Source: Paramyrothecium sp. XJ0827
Lineage: Eukaryota; Ascomycota; Sordariomycetes; Hypocreales; Stachybotryaceae
Assembly: GCA_020881915.1 (NCBI GenBank)
Contig: JAJFPB010000011.1
Span: 1,860,001-1,924,000 of the forward strand
DNA: 64,000 nt
Direction: 5' to 3'
The notes below the pieces were generated by a model. It was given only the letters and a program-made list of their open reading frames with translations. It searched no databases and was not told where the DNA came from. Below are positions 53,581 through 64,000 of the stretch, piece after piece. Positions within the stretch are counted from its first letter, which is position 1. Each line of letters starts with the position of its first letter. Position numbers and translations under genes: made by a program.

Positions 53581-56500
53581 CAGGGTTGAAAGCCACTCCA
53601 CTCAATCCACGTAGTGGATCCACTCGTGGATTCCACTGTCCACTCCACTGCCAAAATTCTAGTGGATTGGCTAATCCACTGAATCCACCAGACGATCTCG
53701 TGGAGTTGGGTGGGTGGACTGGGTGGATTGGAAGTGGAGCAGTTAGGGGGCGCCCATATATTTCGGTAGAAGGACTAACAGTGACTGATGCCCCCCACCG
53801 TCGCAGCAATTATTCTACCCTACATCGAAAACATCATGAAGCTTCTAGGCAGCGCAGCTTTAAAATATGCAAATAAAAGGAGGCACTATTCGAATATTCT
53901 GGCTGGTGTCATTCAAATGATATAAATCTCGACTTGTACACTTAAGAATTGTTCATGGAATCCTACATCATCGTGACGGCATTTGATATTCGTATGTTGT
54001 TCAGTTCCAAAATAGTATTTCGTGTACCTCGACCATCCTCGTTTTGGATTCATGGTTCGAAATCTATACTATTCAATAAACTTCTGCGAGGCGATTCGAA
54101 AAACGCGTTCAGAGTCTTCATTATCTCAACACTACGCGAACAATTGCGAGTTACATTTACTGCGTCAGTACGTACTGGAGAGGGACTTACCCAAGTCAGC
54201 CCCTTTACGACACTCACGACTTGCCTTGAGCAGGAAGTACCCAAAACATTTGCAAGACGCGGAAATAATGTGGCACCTCGTCGCGTTGGACGCGTTGGTT
54301 GCGCTCCCTCGACAACCTGCTGACCTTTGACTGCCACCATGCTATCGACATGACCAAGCCATCTTTTTACCATGGCCTCGCCTGATTCTTGGGTCGATGT
54401 TTCCGACAGCGGTTTCGGGTCGGCCCCGAATCGACGCCCTGTCCGACGCCCTATCCTCCCCGTTCAATTCCGACCCCTCTCTCGACATCCACGACCCGTT
54501 CTGCAAGCGATGACCAGTACGAATGTACGCTCTGGAGGCATTTCCCGGGCTGGGCATCCTCTGAGCGAGCTAGAGAAACGCGTTGTTGGGCCTGGCATTT
54601 TGGTTATGACATCCAAAAGGAAGGCGACCGCAGATGGGTTTGCCAAGCGTGCATTCGCAAGAATGCCCTACACCCACGTCATTTCGAAGCTGATGGCATT
54701 CACAACGCGTACAATCATCTGTTCAATGACCACGGGATTCGCGCTCCGCCTGGCAGGACCAAAGGAACTGCTGAGAGGAAGGCGAATTCTAAGAGCGGGA
54801 AGTCTACGGGGCAACAGACTCTCGCGGAATCCATGAAACTTAATCTACACGACCCCGGGAACAAGCAATTGCGAATGGCTTTATCAAGCGCTTCGACAAG
54901 GAACACTTCCGGAGGCTTCTGGTCAACTGGATCGTGGCCAAGAATCACGCTTTTTCTGTTGCTGAAGAAGCAGAACTCCAAGCTATCTTCGATTACTTGA
55001 ACCCGTCAGTTTCAGCACGTAAGGCCAATATTACCCATACGACGGTTCGAGAAAAGATCGTCGTCGCGTTCGAACAACACAAGCACAAGGTGATTGAGGT
55101 CTTGTGCAAGGCGCCCGGCCTTGTCCACATCTCTTTCGACGGCTGGCGGTCTGGAAACCGACACGCCTTATATGGTATCTGTTGCTTCTTTAGGGACGAA
55201 AACAACAAGCCTTGTAAGATTACGCTTGGGCTCCCTGAAGTCAGCGCCAGGCACACAGGGCCTAATATCGCCGCTGAAATCCTCGACGTAATTGAATCGT
55301 ATCAGATCCAAGACAAGATTGGCTATTTCACGCTTGACAATGCGAAAAACAATGATACCGCTATGGAGATTATTGGTGGAGAGCTCGGCTTTGTAGGGTC
55401 CCGCAGGCGAGGGCGCTGTTTTGGGCATACTTTGAACCTCTCTGCCAAAGCCATTCTATTTGGCCACGATGCTGATGCTTTTCAGCGGCGGATATCAGGG
55501 GCAGAGCCTGTTACTGAAGCAGAACACTTGATTTGGCGCAAGAAGGGACCAGCAGGCAAATTGCATAATCTCGTGGTGGCTATCCACAGATCGGACTTGT
55601 TGACAAACATGCTGCGCAGCATCCAACATGAAGCCTTCGCCAAGTCGTCTGACCCCAAACTCAACGCCAGAAAGCCGTTGGATGTTATTTTGGACAACGA
55701 TACCAGATGGCTGTCGCAATTGTATATGATACGACGAGCCCTACTGCTTCGCGACTATATCGAGCGATTAATTGCCCACTATCGAATCGAGTTCGAACAG
55801 CAAAACAAGACCAAAAAGGGCGGTCCTAAGAAGTCACTCGTGTTGCCTTTTATTTGCCAGCCAGAAAACCAGCTATCCGACAAGGACTGGGAGGTGGTCG
55901 AAATATTTGCGCAGATCCTAAGCTACTATGAAGCTACGGTCAAAATGCTCGAAGGCGACGGCCAGATCCGCAAGCGGAAGCGTGGGTGGACTGGGTCTTA
56001 TGGCAATATTTGGGACGTGATTCAAGGCTTTGAATTCCTTCTTGAGCAGCTTGAACGCTTCAAGGATATCGCTAAGGACTTCCCTGATCCTGAACACTTC
56101 AGGATCAACATCAATTTGGGCTGGCAGAAGCTGAATGAGTACTACGAGATATTGAGCGAGACGCCCATCTACTATGCTGGACTGGCGCTCCATCCAGCAT
56201 ACCGGTGGAAATGGTTTGAACGCAACTGGAATGACCACCCCGAGTGGATTGACGAGGCGAAAAGAATTGTTCACGACGTGTGGCGTTTTGAGTATCGGGA
56301 GGCCACTTTGCCCGGAGAGAGCCTATCAGCCGTTGAGCCAGTTCCTAAGAAGCAGAAGACTTCAGACAATCCATTCCAGGAATACCTTCAACGAAACCGC
56401 TACATAGCGCCAGAAGCAGGTCACGATGGCCTCACGCCAGGCGAGGACGAATACCTCCATTGGGTTACGCATTGCGAAAGCGGCGATGGCTCAATCGACG

Positions 56501-57096
56501 ATCCTCTCGCTTACTGGCACGAAAAGCGATTCAAGTATTCAAACTTATCGCGAATGGCGCTTGATTTTCTCACAATACAACCCATGTCTGCAGAATGTGA
56601 GCGACTCTTCTCAGCATCAGGCCGGATGGTGAACCCTCTGCGCCACCAACTTGAAGCCCAGATTATCGGGATGTGCCAGGTATTGCGTTCATGGCTGAGG
56701 GCGGGCATTATTCACGATTTGGATCCCGTCTTTATCTCGGTACAAGAAGAAAAAGTCAACGTCGAATTGGGTCAGATGTCAGATCAGCAGCTTGAAGGGT
56801 GGGCAACACAGTGGCTAACTCAGGCGGCGAGCGCTCAAGACGAGATGGAAGCCAGTTGGAGATAGGCTCACTTGGAGCTTCTGGAAGTTGAAACTGGGCG
56901 CTTAGGTGGGCAAAGCCTTCGAGAATAGCTTCACCATCGTGAATAGAGGCACTTGCCAATCCACCCAATCCACCCTAATCCACCCTAATCCACGACGGCT
57001 TCCAGTGGATCCACTATACTGAGGTATTCAGTGGATTATGATCTACCCACTCCACTCGAGCAGCGAGTGGATTGAGTGGAGTGGCTTTCAACCCTG
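53581..57096 (+). mobile_element. hAT transposon copy E
   Basis: A 3,516-bp element with long inverted ends beginning CAGGGTTGAAAGCCACTCC. The subterminal regions are full of GTGGATCCACT-like repeats (53600-53720 and 56950-57075). The left flank ACAGCAGC (53573-53580) is inside PiggyBac copy 3; the right flank CCTGACCT (57097-57104) is inside a different, diverged PiggyBac in the opposite direction. There is no target duplication. Confidence 0.95.
54372..56865 (+). pseudogene. hAT transposase (copy E), nearly intact
   Basis: The start at 54372 (MASPDSWVDVSDSGFGS) is favoured over later ATGs. Frame steps occur in the first 600 bp: near 54510, before SDDQYECTLWRHFPG, and near 54850, before FIKRFDKEHFRRLLVNWIV. 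These may be introns or lesions. The BED-type finger is WVCQACIRKNALHPRHF with NHLFNDHG. From 54934 a 643-codon frame is open to 56865, with FDGWRSGNRHALYG, LDNAKNNDTAME, RCFGHTLNLSA, DNDTRWLSQLY, LNEYYEILSETP and the hATC block RMALDFLTIQPMSAECERLF. This is the longest uninterrupted transposase in the window apart from hAT copy A. Confidence 0.85.
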
Positions 57097-57469
57097 CCTG
57101 ACCTGGAACTTCCTCCTATCAACAGCCCTTTCAAATAGCTATATCTTACAGAAAAAAGGGAAGCCGGCCTGGAAGCCGGATAGCTCTCAGAGCCGCTGGC
57201 AACAGTCCCTAATTAACGATATCTTCAAAACCTACGGCAAGACAGGCTCCTTGAAGAGAAGGAACTGTCCTGGAGACGTCTTTACGCCCTACGACCAACA
57301 TGTCGGCGATGAAAGAGGACAATCTGAGTGTCTTGCCTGCAAGGGCGTTCAAATTGGCTCAACACAACGCCCTAAGAGCCGGGCCCCCTTAGAAAGTGCT
57401 GACCCGAATAGCCTCAATAGCAGGGCCGGACCTCCACAGGGCTCCAAGCGGAAGAGGGGTACGTGGACA
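57097..57469 (+). mobile_element. PiggyBac copy 4, internal C-terminal segment
   Basis: Starts at the hAT E border with LTWNFLLSTALSNSYILQ and runs through NDIFKTYGKTGSLKRR and CLACKGVQIGST to KRKRGTWT. There the LINE copy 3 is inserted. It is a diverged relative of the other PiggyBac copies, nearer to the relic at 42.7 kb. Its N-terminal two thirds are absent. Confidence 0.85.
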
Positions 57470-58770
57470 GATAGATAGATAGATAGATAGAGTTTATTAC
57501 GCCCGGGAGAACGAATCTCATAGGGCCAGTAGGTACGCTAAGCTATTTACGATTCCTCCGCATTGATCCGGTCTACACAAAGGAAAGCCCCACTTCTCTT
57601 CTTAAGTCTTTTCCATTCAAGCCTCGCTTGACTCTGCTTGACAGGCCTGCTTGAAGGCCGACTTCTCCAAGTGTTCAGCATCCTATCTTCAGCAGCTGAA
57701 GCATGGTCTGTCAACTTGAGGCTGTTCGATGTTAGTAGTCAACTGTGATGTTAATGTTTTAATATGTTCTGTTTTCCCTTTCTCAACTCAGTCTTCCCGT
57801 CGCCATCGCAAACTTGACTGTCGCTCGCACCGCCTCCAGGTTAGGTGCCCATTTGGGTCCATCTGACGCTGGCTTTCCACCTAGGAAGAAGGAAAGGTTG
57901 CCCATCATACCTTGTCCAACTTGTCGCATGGCTTCACGTTCTATCTCCCATCTTATGCACCGGAATAGAAAATGCTCCATCGTCTCTAGTGCATGTCCGC
58001 ACTCGCACATATCTGATTCTGCGGCTCCTATCTTGCTTAGGTAGCTGTTGATCCTCGCCATACCCGTGCGGAGCTGCGAGAGCACGTCAGCTTCTCGCCT
58101 CTTGAGTCCATCGTATAGTGCTCGCGTATGTTTGCCTGGTAGAGCCCGGTCGATCCTTTTAGAGTAGCCGCCTACTCTGTCGGGTAGTCTCCGTTGCTGA
58201 TGCAACTGCGCGACCACCAGCCTGGTTCGCGTAGAGCGCGCCTGGTATGGTAGCGATCGCGGAGTGCATTCTGCTTTGGTTGCCTTCTGGGCTTGTCTCT
58301 TTGCTTCACGGCTCATAGTGAGGCTGTCGTCTTGGGACGGCACCCAGACCATCTTGACTCTGTTGTTTCCCTTTCCCAGTCGTTCAATGTGCTCATAGAT
58401 CTGTCGGATGGTGATCTGACCTGATTGTTGCCGGGGTCGCGCGATCGCCTTGAGTGACGACTGGCTGCTTGACAATACTGTAATTTCTCGACGTTGCAGA
58501 CCATCGGGCATGCATCGCAGTGCCATCGCTATCGCCTCCAGCTCGGCCGTGTATGGGTTCTGGTCGTCTCGTGACCCGAGAGTGACCGAGTACCTGGCAA
58601 CCACGGTGTCTGTCTGACCAGACGATCTGTGGGCTACGATGCCGCCCATGCCCACAAACCCTCCTCTGTCGGAAGCGCTGGTCGCGATGACAATATCGCT
58701 GACATTCTCGGCTGCCGCTATCGCCGCTTCACGGTCGGCTTCGCATACCGTCGACACACGGTTGTGCCAG
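57470..58770 (-). mobile_element. LINE (Tad1-like) copy 3, 5'-truncated
   Basis: On the minus strand a long open frame (58835-57783) encodes RNase H (GGFVGMGGIVAHRSSG, NPYTAELEAIAMALRCM, VKMVWVPSQDD). It goes on to GGYSKRIDRALPGKHTRAL and the tail CECGHALETMEHFLFRC. The 3' end, CCGGGCGTAATAAAC, is followed by (CTAT)n at 57470-57491. It lies inside PiggyBac copy 4, between codons for GTWT and WGCLTCNVALCN. RT is missing. The frame is nearly undamaged, so the insertion may be fairly young. Confidence 0.85.
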
Positions 58771-58939
58771 CGTGGGGCTGTTTGACTTGTAATGTAGCCC
58801 TTTGTAACAATGACAAATGCTGGTACATCTATCATCAGCCAATTCGGCAGTGATAGGAAGTCACTAGCTTTTACTCGATTTTAATTGGATGAGAAATGCG
58901 TATGATACCTCCCACATGGCTAACAACACTCAAGGAGAT
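58771..58939 (+). mobile_element. PiggyBac copy 4, 3' end
   Basis: Continues the element after the LINE: RWGCLTCNVALCNNDKCWY, a stop, the AT-rich tail with TTTTAATTGG, and the outer end ACACTCAAGGAGAT. Confidence 0.85.
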
Positions 58940-59723
58940 ATCTGGAGTGGTCGGATATGAAAATGTGGTGGCCATCTAAGCGGACCCTTTGCTAAAACAT
59001 CCTATTCTGGCCTGACTGGTGGTCGTGTGTGTGGGACAGCGAACCGGGTTGTGAGACCCGTAAGCCCTGAGAGGAATGCCATCGGACCATCGGCAACCTG
59101 GCAACCTAAGAGGCTGTCTCGCTTTAGGAGAAGCGATTGGATGACATGACCCCATCTTCAATTCCAGCATATCGAGCAAATTGTAAATCCCGATCTTCAC
59201 ACAATTTGTTCGTCACACATTGCGTCAAATTGAAGTCGGAAATCCGGGACAGGCTCTTCTTTCTCCTTTGCTTTCATCGGTAGCATTCCTGTTGATCACT
59301 CCTAAATGGAGTGGAGACCTGTATGTGATGCTGGAATGGGCATGTGGTGGAGAAAAAACCACTGAGGACGCCCGCGACGCACGATGTTCACCTCTGCGCT
59401 GGAGCTGAGAATTACCTTAGACAGTGCCGTCTTGGACAGTTACTTTGTTCATATTTAATGGTATGTCAGTTTTTGCAAACTGATGGAGTACTTCAGAATA
59501 TATGCGGTGGAATGTAAAGGCATGAACAAGGCTTCAATCCATAAAACCCTAGCCAGGCACCAATTGAGCCTCCTGTTTTGTAGGTCGAGGTCTGGTTTCC
59601 TTGTAGGATCAGATAATTACTTTACGTCCAGCTCGAACACAGACCAAGTCGTAGATGATCTATCAGAGCAGGAGGTGAACCGAGGCCCCGAAAGTCAAAG
59701 ATATTCGCACCACCCTCTCTGCT
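58940..59723. other. no recognisable gene
   Basis: Short ORFs only. One of 95 codons at 59483-59770 runs into the next hAT's terminal repeat. Confidence 0.4.
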
Positions 59724-62700
59724 CAGCGCTGCCCTTATATCAAACAAATCAAATCCGGTGTCAGATTTGATTTATTTGATGGTTCCTCGAGCCATATTTG
59801 CTTGTTTGGAAGATTTGTCATATATTTCAAATCAAATCCTATCCATAACTCATGCATCACCACCTCCGCCCTGTTGCGGCTGCTCGAGCCAAGTTGCAGG
59901 TCCCAGCCTCACGGCACCATGTCCGATCCAGTTCTTGACGCACTGCAGTGTCTCCAATGTTTCCACACTCATCGAAAGCCTCTGCGACGTCAACGTCAAC
60001 TTAGCGAGGCTGAAAGACCTCTTCACAATCAGTCGCCATCGCCGGTACGGCAAGTATATCAAGAGCCAGCTGGCTGAGCACCGGAAATGACCCTTGGTGA
60101 GCCATCCACCACTCGATTGGATCCTCAGTCTCTTGTGGTTCCAGCCGCAAATAGCGCTCAAGTTCACTGCCTGTCACCGTTGCTCTCGCTGTCCTACTTT
60201 TCACCCATTGCTTGAACTCACTATCCTCGTGTGTTTTCCGTGGCACGCATGACGACGCCGTAGTCTCCACAGTTGCCTTTTGTTGACCATCCGTTGCTGT
60301 TAGCCGGCTGTAACCATACCAGCGGTTAAGGTAGTCAGACAGACCCATCTTGGCGTCTCTCACCCATACGAGCTGCTCCTCTGTAGCCCAGTTCGCCTCT
60401 AGATAACTCATGCCAAGAGCCGGGTGCAGAATGATGGATGCCGCGAACAGCGGGGACTCTCCTAGCTTAGTGTAGTACTCATCGAGCTTCCGCCAGGCAG
60501 TCGTGATAGATAGCCTTAGATAGTGTCGATGGTCTTTTCCAATGTCTTCGATGTTCGATAGCCCAGACGCCTTGCCCCGTCTCACGTATTCTCCTCGGAC
60601 GTGGTCTGGCGAGGCCTCTCCTGTGGCTTTCGGGGCGGCGTGTCCATCTCACAATCTTTGAATCGAGCAGGAAGTTGGCGGGTTCGGTCTGGTCGCTCTC
60701 GAGGCAGCCTCACCTGCGGACTGGCATTCTCCTCCGCCGTCTCTTCTAGGACAGCGTTATAGAACAACTTCCAATCCTCCAAGTGTTCCAGCAAGTATTC
60801 TATGCCTGTCATCACCTCCCAAAGACGTCCATGACCTCCCTCGCCGCCCCACCCTTGGGCCCTCATAGTCTGCAGATAGAACGGCTCAAGAACATGCTTG
60901 ACTTCCACCAAAAGCCTCCAGTCATCAGCCTTCAAGACATCGGCTTCGGGAAGGCATCCCTCCACATCCGGATGTTTCAAGAAGGCCCTGATATCTCCCT
61001 GTTTGACAAGTGCTCGAGAGATCATGAGATAGGTGGAGTTCCACCTCTTGTCATTGTTCATGACAACCTCTAGCTCCGCCGTAGACTCCCCTGCCAAGAG
61101 AAACCCCTGTGCTTCATCGTTCTCACGTGCGATCCTCTTGAAGAGCTCGCATCTCTGAGGGGACGATCTGATAGACTTGACAACGTTATGAAGCTTTCCT
61201 ACCGGCCCTTTCTTTCTCCAGTGCCGTAGGTCTTCCTCATGGCGGCCGAGAAGGTTGAAAACCTGCGACTCGGCCTCGAAAGCCTCAAAATCTTCCCCGT
61301 AAAGGAACGCACGAGCTGCCAAGTTCAAGATATGTCCATAGCAGCGCATTCGTCTGGCACGTACATCCGCCGGTGTCATCTCTGTGTCGAGACTTCCGTA
61401 GAAATGCTGGAGACAGTTATCGTTAGAGGACGCATTGTCCGAGATCACCGTTCCAACTCGATCCTCTATTTCCCACTCTCGGACGATTTGCGAAAGCGTT
61501 ACGGCGAGGTTATCTCCGCTATGACACCCGAGCTGGCGTCGAAATGCAAGTAAGCGTGACTGGTGGTGGCCCTGGCGGTCAAGGAAATGAGCTGTGACTG
61601 CCATTATAGCGTACCGATTGGGCGAGGTCCAGAGGTCGAACCCGACATGAACTTTGGTGAGGGCACCCAAAAGCTCCTGCTTGACCTGGTCTCTCTTGGA
61701 CTTATACACGTCGTCCAGCAGACGGCACATTGATTGCCGGCTCCATGGAATCTGGCCCGACAAATGAGGGTCGAGCTGCCATACGAGTTGTTCGAAGAAT
61801 GGATCCGTGAAGAAAGAAAAGGGAATGTTGCTGTTGATCAGAAGTCCTAGGCTTAGTTCTTGGACAATCTTGACCTTGGCTCGCGGGACGGCGCTGTAAT
61901 GTAAGCGTGGTCGCTTGACACGATTGGAGTCGTCGGTCGATGCGTCAGTATCGGCGCTTTGGCTGCTTTCGAAGATCCGGTGTGACCTGCATCTGTCAAC
62001 GATGCCCAAGCTGACGATGCTTCATGTGTGACGTACTTGCGGAGGTGGTCAGCTGCCGAACTAGTAGCGGCAGCGGCGAAGAACTCGGGCTGGCCCTTCG
62101 CATCGCATAAACGGCAGGCCCAGTAAGGGTTCGACGGGTTGTCGTTGGCATCTAGTTCAACAAGAAATAAACCATAGCGCTTAATCCAGCTCTTCCGGCC
62201 CTTCGAGCCCTTTCTGGATAAGGACTCTTCCAAAACATATCGTTTGTTCCTCCACACCGCTCGTGGCAGATCTGCAATGGTGGGATGGCCTGGTAATGCC
62301 GTTTGCGTCGTCGTTTCGAATTGACTTGCCAAGTTCCTTGGCGGTCGGAGAAGAGCAAAGGCGGATGGTGGAGAAGGAAGCATGATGCCGCTGGGCATGC
62401 ATCAATCCGCGCTGGCACGCGTTGAAAGCAGGTAAACAATTCCCCAAAACGCGGTCGGATCTCGTGGGAAACAAGGATAATAAGAGGTGACTTTTGAGTT
62501 CCATGCCTCTCCATTATGAAGAAAAGTAACCCGTTAACAGGCTTTTTCCCCCGGGATGGCTCTGATTGGTCAGACCAATTGGTACACGAACAGCGGGGCA
62601 GGTTCCGGGTAGGCTCCCATCACGCTCATCCGCCTAGACCAGCTCGGCCATCTTGCTATATTGCGTATCAAATATATCAAATAGCATCTCAAATCCGGGA

Positions 62701-62794
62701 TTTTGTATTTGTTTGGTTTGAAATAATATTTTGCTCCATTTGATTGGTTTGTTTGGCAGTTTGTTTGTTTGGATTTGGTTTATGGGCAGCGCTG
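59724..62794 (-). mobile_element. hAT transposon copy F (distinct family)
   Basis: The inverted ends are short, CAGCGCTGCCC(T/A)TA, and are followed by AAATCAAATCC / TTTGATTTG-type subterminal repeats (59735-59850 and 62660-62785). The flanking 8-mers TCTCTGCT (59716-59723) and GCACGCAG (62795-62802) do not match. The transposase inside is only distantly like the other four hAT families in the window. Confidence 0.82.
59850..62398 (-). pseudogene. hAT transposase (copy F)
   Basis: From 62398: a basic start, then a BED-like finger, YWACRLCDAKGQP, with HLRKYVTHEA. A second frame from 62009 carries KVHVGFDLWTSPNRYAIMAV (first Asp), ISDNASSNDNCLQHF, RRMRCYGHILNLAA and MNNDKRWNSTY. A third from 60585 has LDEYYTKLGESPLFAA and the hATC start LALDILAVPAMATDCEEVF. 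A one-base slip there moves the end into the frame SLAKLTLTSQRLSMSVETLE, which stops at 59850. Some frame steps may be introns, but the slip inside the hATC block looks like damage. Confidence 0.8.
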
Positions 62795-63274
62795 GCACGC
62801 AGCGGTACTCTCTCCAAGATCTGACGATGGAGATGCTCACTTGTGTAAAGTTTTGGCGGCGGAATCCCCTGATCTAAAGCCGGACTCTTGTTCTAGATGA
62901 CTGTTTTATCCGTAGATGCCAGTCTGCCGTTGAGCTCACGATGGCCGGCCTGCTTACTAACACGGCTTGAATAGGCTTGACAAAATACCAAGTCAAGCCA
63001 AGTCAAGTCAAGCCAGACCGCTAACTTAACAAGTCAAGACAAGCTAGAGCTCTGGCTTGACTTGACTTGACTTGTTGAGAGCGCTGCCTCCATTATTCAC
63101 CATCATTTCAATCTTTCTACAATCAATCGGGCGCGAATGAGGACCCAAACGGCAGTTTAGGGTATCACGTGCAACCCCGCCACTTGATGCGTTGTCATTG
63201 TCAGCTTTTAATGCAACCAACCCCGAGCTAACTCGGACTTGTCATCCTCAGAATTACTACCATAAAACAGAAAA
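62795..63274. repeat. fold-back repeat and HET-gene promoter region
   Basis: Two perfect 19-bp arms, CAAGTCAAGTCAAGCCAGA at 62999-63017 and its reverse complement at 63051-63069, enclose a 33-bp loop. More CAAGT/ACTTG repeats lie on both sides. The right side ends GAGAGCGCTG, like a hAT tip (CAGCGCT read inward), so this may be a MITE or a solo hAT end. The rest, up to 63274, is the upstream region of the HET-domain gene. Confidence 0.55.
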
Positions 63275-64000
63275 ATGGCGATGGCCTCTACTTCTCTAAC
63301 CCAGAAGTTTGACAGTCTCTGCCATAAGTGCGAGAAACTCGTGTTAAGGGAAGATGCATTTCTCACATCATTAGAGTCACCTTCACAGGCAACCGAGTGG
63401 ATAGTCAAGATCGATTGGGAACTGCACGATGAGTGGCCAGACTTCACTGAAGCCTCAAAGAGAGCAAAAGGCCAGTGCGCCTTCTGTCGCGCCTTTCACA
63501 AAACCATCCGCAATTGTGCAGGGCATCAACATATCCAAAAGCTCTTGAACACACGTCCCCAGACTGGGGCAAAATTTCGAGCTTCATTGTGCTATGTGAT
63601 GTATTGCGAAAACGGAGGGGATAATAGGCTCCAGTCACTTCGGATCAAAGGAGATTTAGGTCAGTGCAAGATACATGCAGTACGGGAATAATGCTAACCC
63701 AAAGCTCCCAGATACAGGAGCTGTCTTCCAAATCGATTGCCCTATTGCTGCCGCCACTACTTCAAAACATGGACAACCCTCATCACTTAGCTTAGCAGAG
63801 CCTCTAACCCACCTTAACCCAGATTATTTGGATTGGATGAGGTCTAAGATCAACTTGTGTATCAACCATGGTCATCTTGCGTCCCAGGATGGCTTCGTGC
63901 CCGATCGGCTCATCAAAGTCGACGAGGACACTCTTCGCCTCGTTCTTACAACGGATTCAACCAACTTAGACTTTCAACTACCCCAAGCACAAGGCACCGA
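63275..64000 (+). CDS. HET-domain protein, 5' part (runs off the window)
   Basis: Exon 1 (63275-63659) and exon 2 (63712 onward) join in phase across a 52-bp intron with a TGCTAAC branch site. The first ~70 residues have CHKCEKL and CAFCRAFHK, the paired-Cys start common in fungal HET proteins. Exon 2 has DWMRSKINLCINHGHL, then FVPDRLIKVDEDTLRLVL. This is the stretch that stands just before the HET domain's LSHCWG motif, which would lie past the window end. HET-domain proteins mediate non-self recognition and cell death between fungal strains in studied cases. The frame is open to the last base. Confidence 0.75.

Noticed and set aside
1..64000. tRNA, rRNA, CRISPR, prophage or bacterial-type operon features
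   Set aside because: I looked for them and saw none; gene structure throughout is that of a filamentous fungus.

Overview
The window looks like an accessory, transposon-rich stretch of a filamentous ascomycete (Pezizomycotina) chromosome. The evidence is: genes split by many 45-90 bp GT-AG introns, often with CTAAC/CTGAC-like branch sites; PTH11-type membrane proteins; a LaeA-like methyltransferase; a HET-domain gene; a patatin-type protein; and fungal hAT, PiggyBac, pogo, Tc1 and RNase-H-bearing LINE elements. I cannot name a species. Roughly half of the window is mobile DNA, much of it nested.

Layout: 0-5.7 kb holds a decayed regulator-like gene next to a PiggyBac end, an intact PTH11-type gene (minus strand) and a decayed exon. 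5.7-8.6 kb is a broken hAT. 9.8-11.1 kb is a second PTH11-type gene whose first codons come from a PiggyBac-type MITE and whose end is cut by hAT copy A (11.1-15.0 kb). 15-32.5 kb carries half a PiggyBac, a multi-membrane-segment protein, a dead Tc1 element, a secreted germin-like cupin, several small coiled-coil or Cys-rich genes, a phosducin-like pseudogene holding a solo LTR, a patatin-type gene truncated by another hAT, and the lost 3' end of the PTH11-type gene. 32.5-36.4 kb is hAT copy B, inverted relative to copy A. 36.4-42.5 kb has the other PiggyBac half, a LaeA-like methyltransferase, a deleted PiggyBac and an alpha/beta hydrolase. 42.6-46 kb is a pogo element nested in a PiggyBac relic. 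46-50.4 kb holds two LINE copies tail to tail. 51.5-58.9 kb is an ORF cut by PiggyBac, then a large hAT between two different PiggyBac fragments, then a third LINE. 59.7-62.8 kb is another hAT family. From 63.3 kb a HET-domain gene runs off the window.

The main discovery is structural. hAT copies A and B are almost identical, lie in opposite orientation, and carry swapped 8-bp target duplications. Undoing an inversion of the 17.6 kb between them restores, at the same time, both target duplications, the reading frame of the PTH11-type gene and a whole PiggyBac transposase gene. This is strong sequence evidence for an inversion caused by recombination between two hAT copies. The hAT at 53.6-57.1 kb has flanks from two unrelated PiggyBac copies and no target duplication, suggesting a second event of the same kind. 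Non-TE genes that appear intact are the PTH11-type gene at 2.3-3.7 kb, the membrane protein at 16.3-18.5 kb, the cupin, some small genes, the methyltransferase and the hydrolase. Many others were broken by transposons or by the rearrangement.
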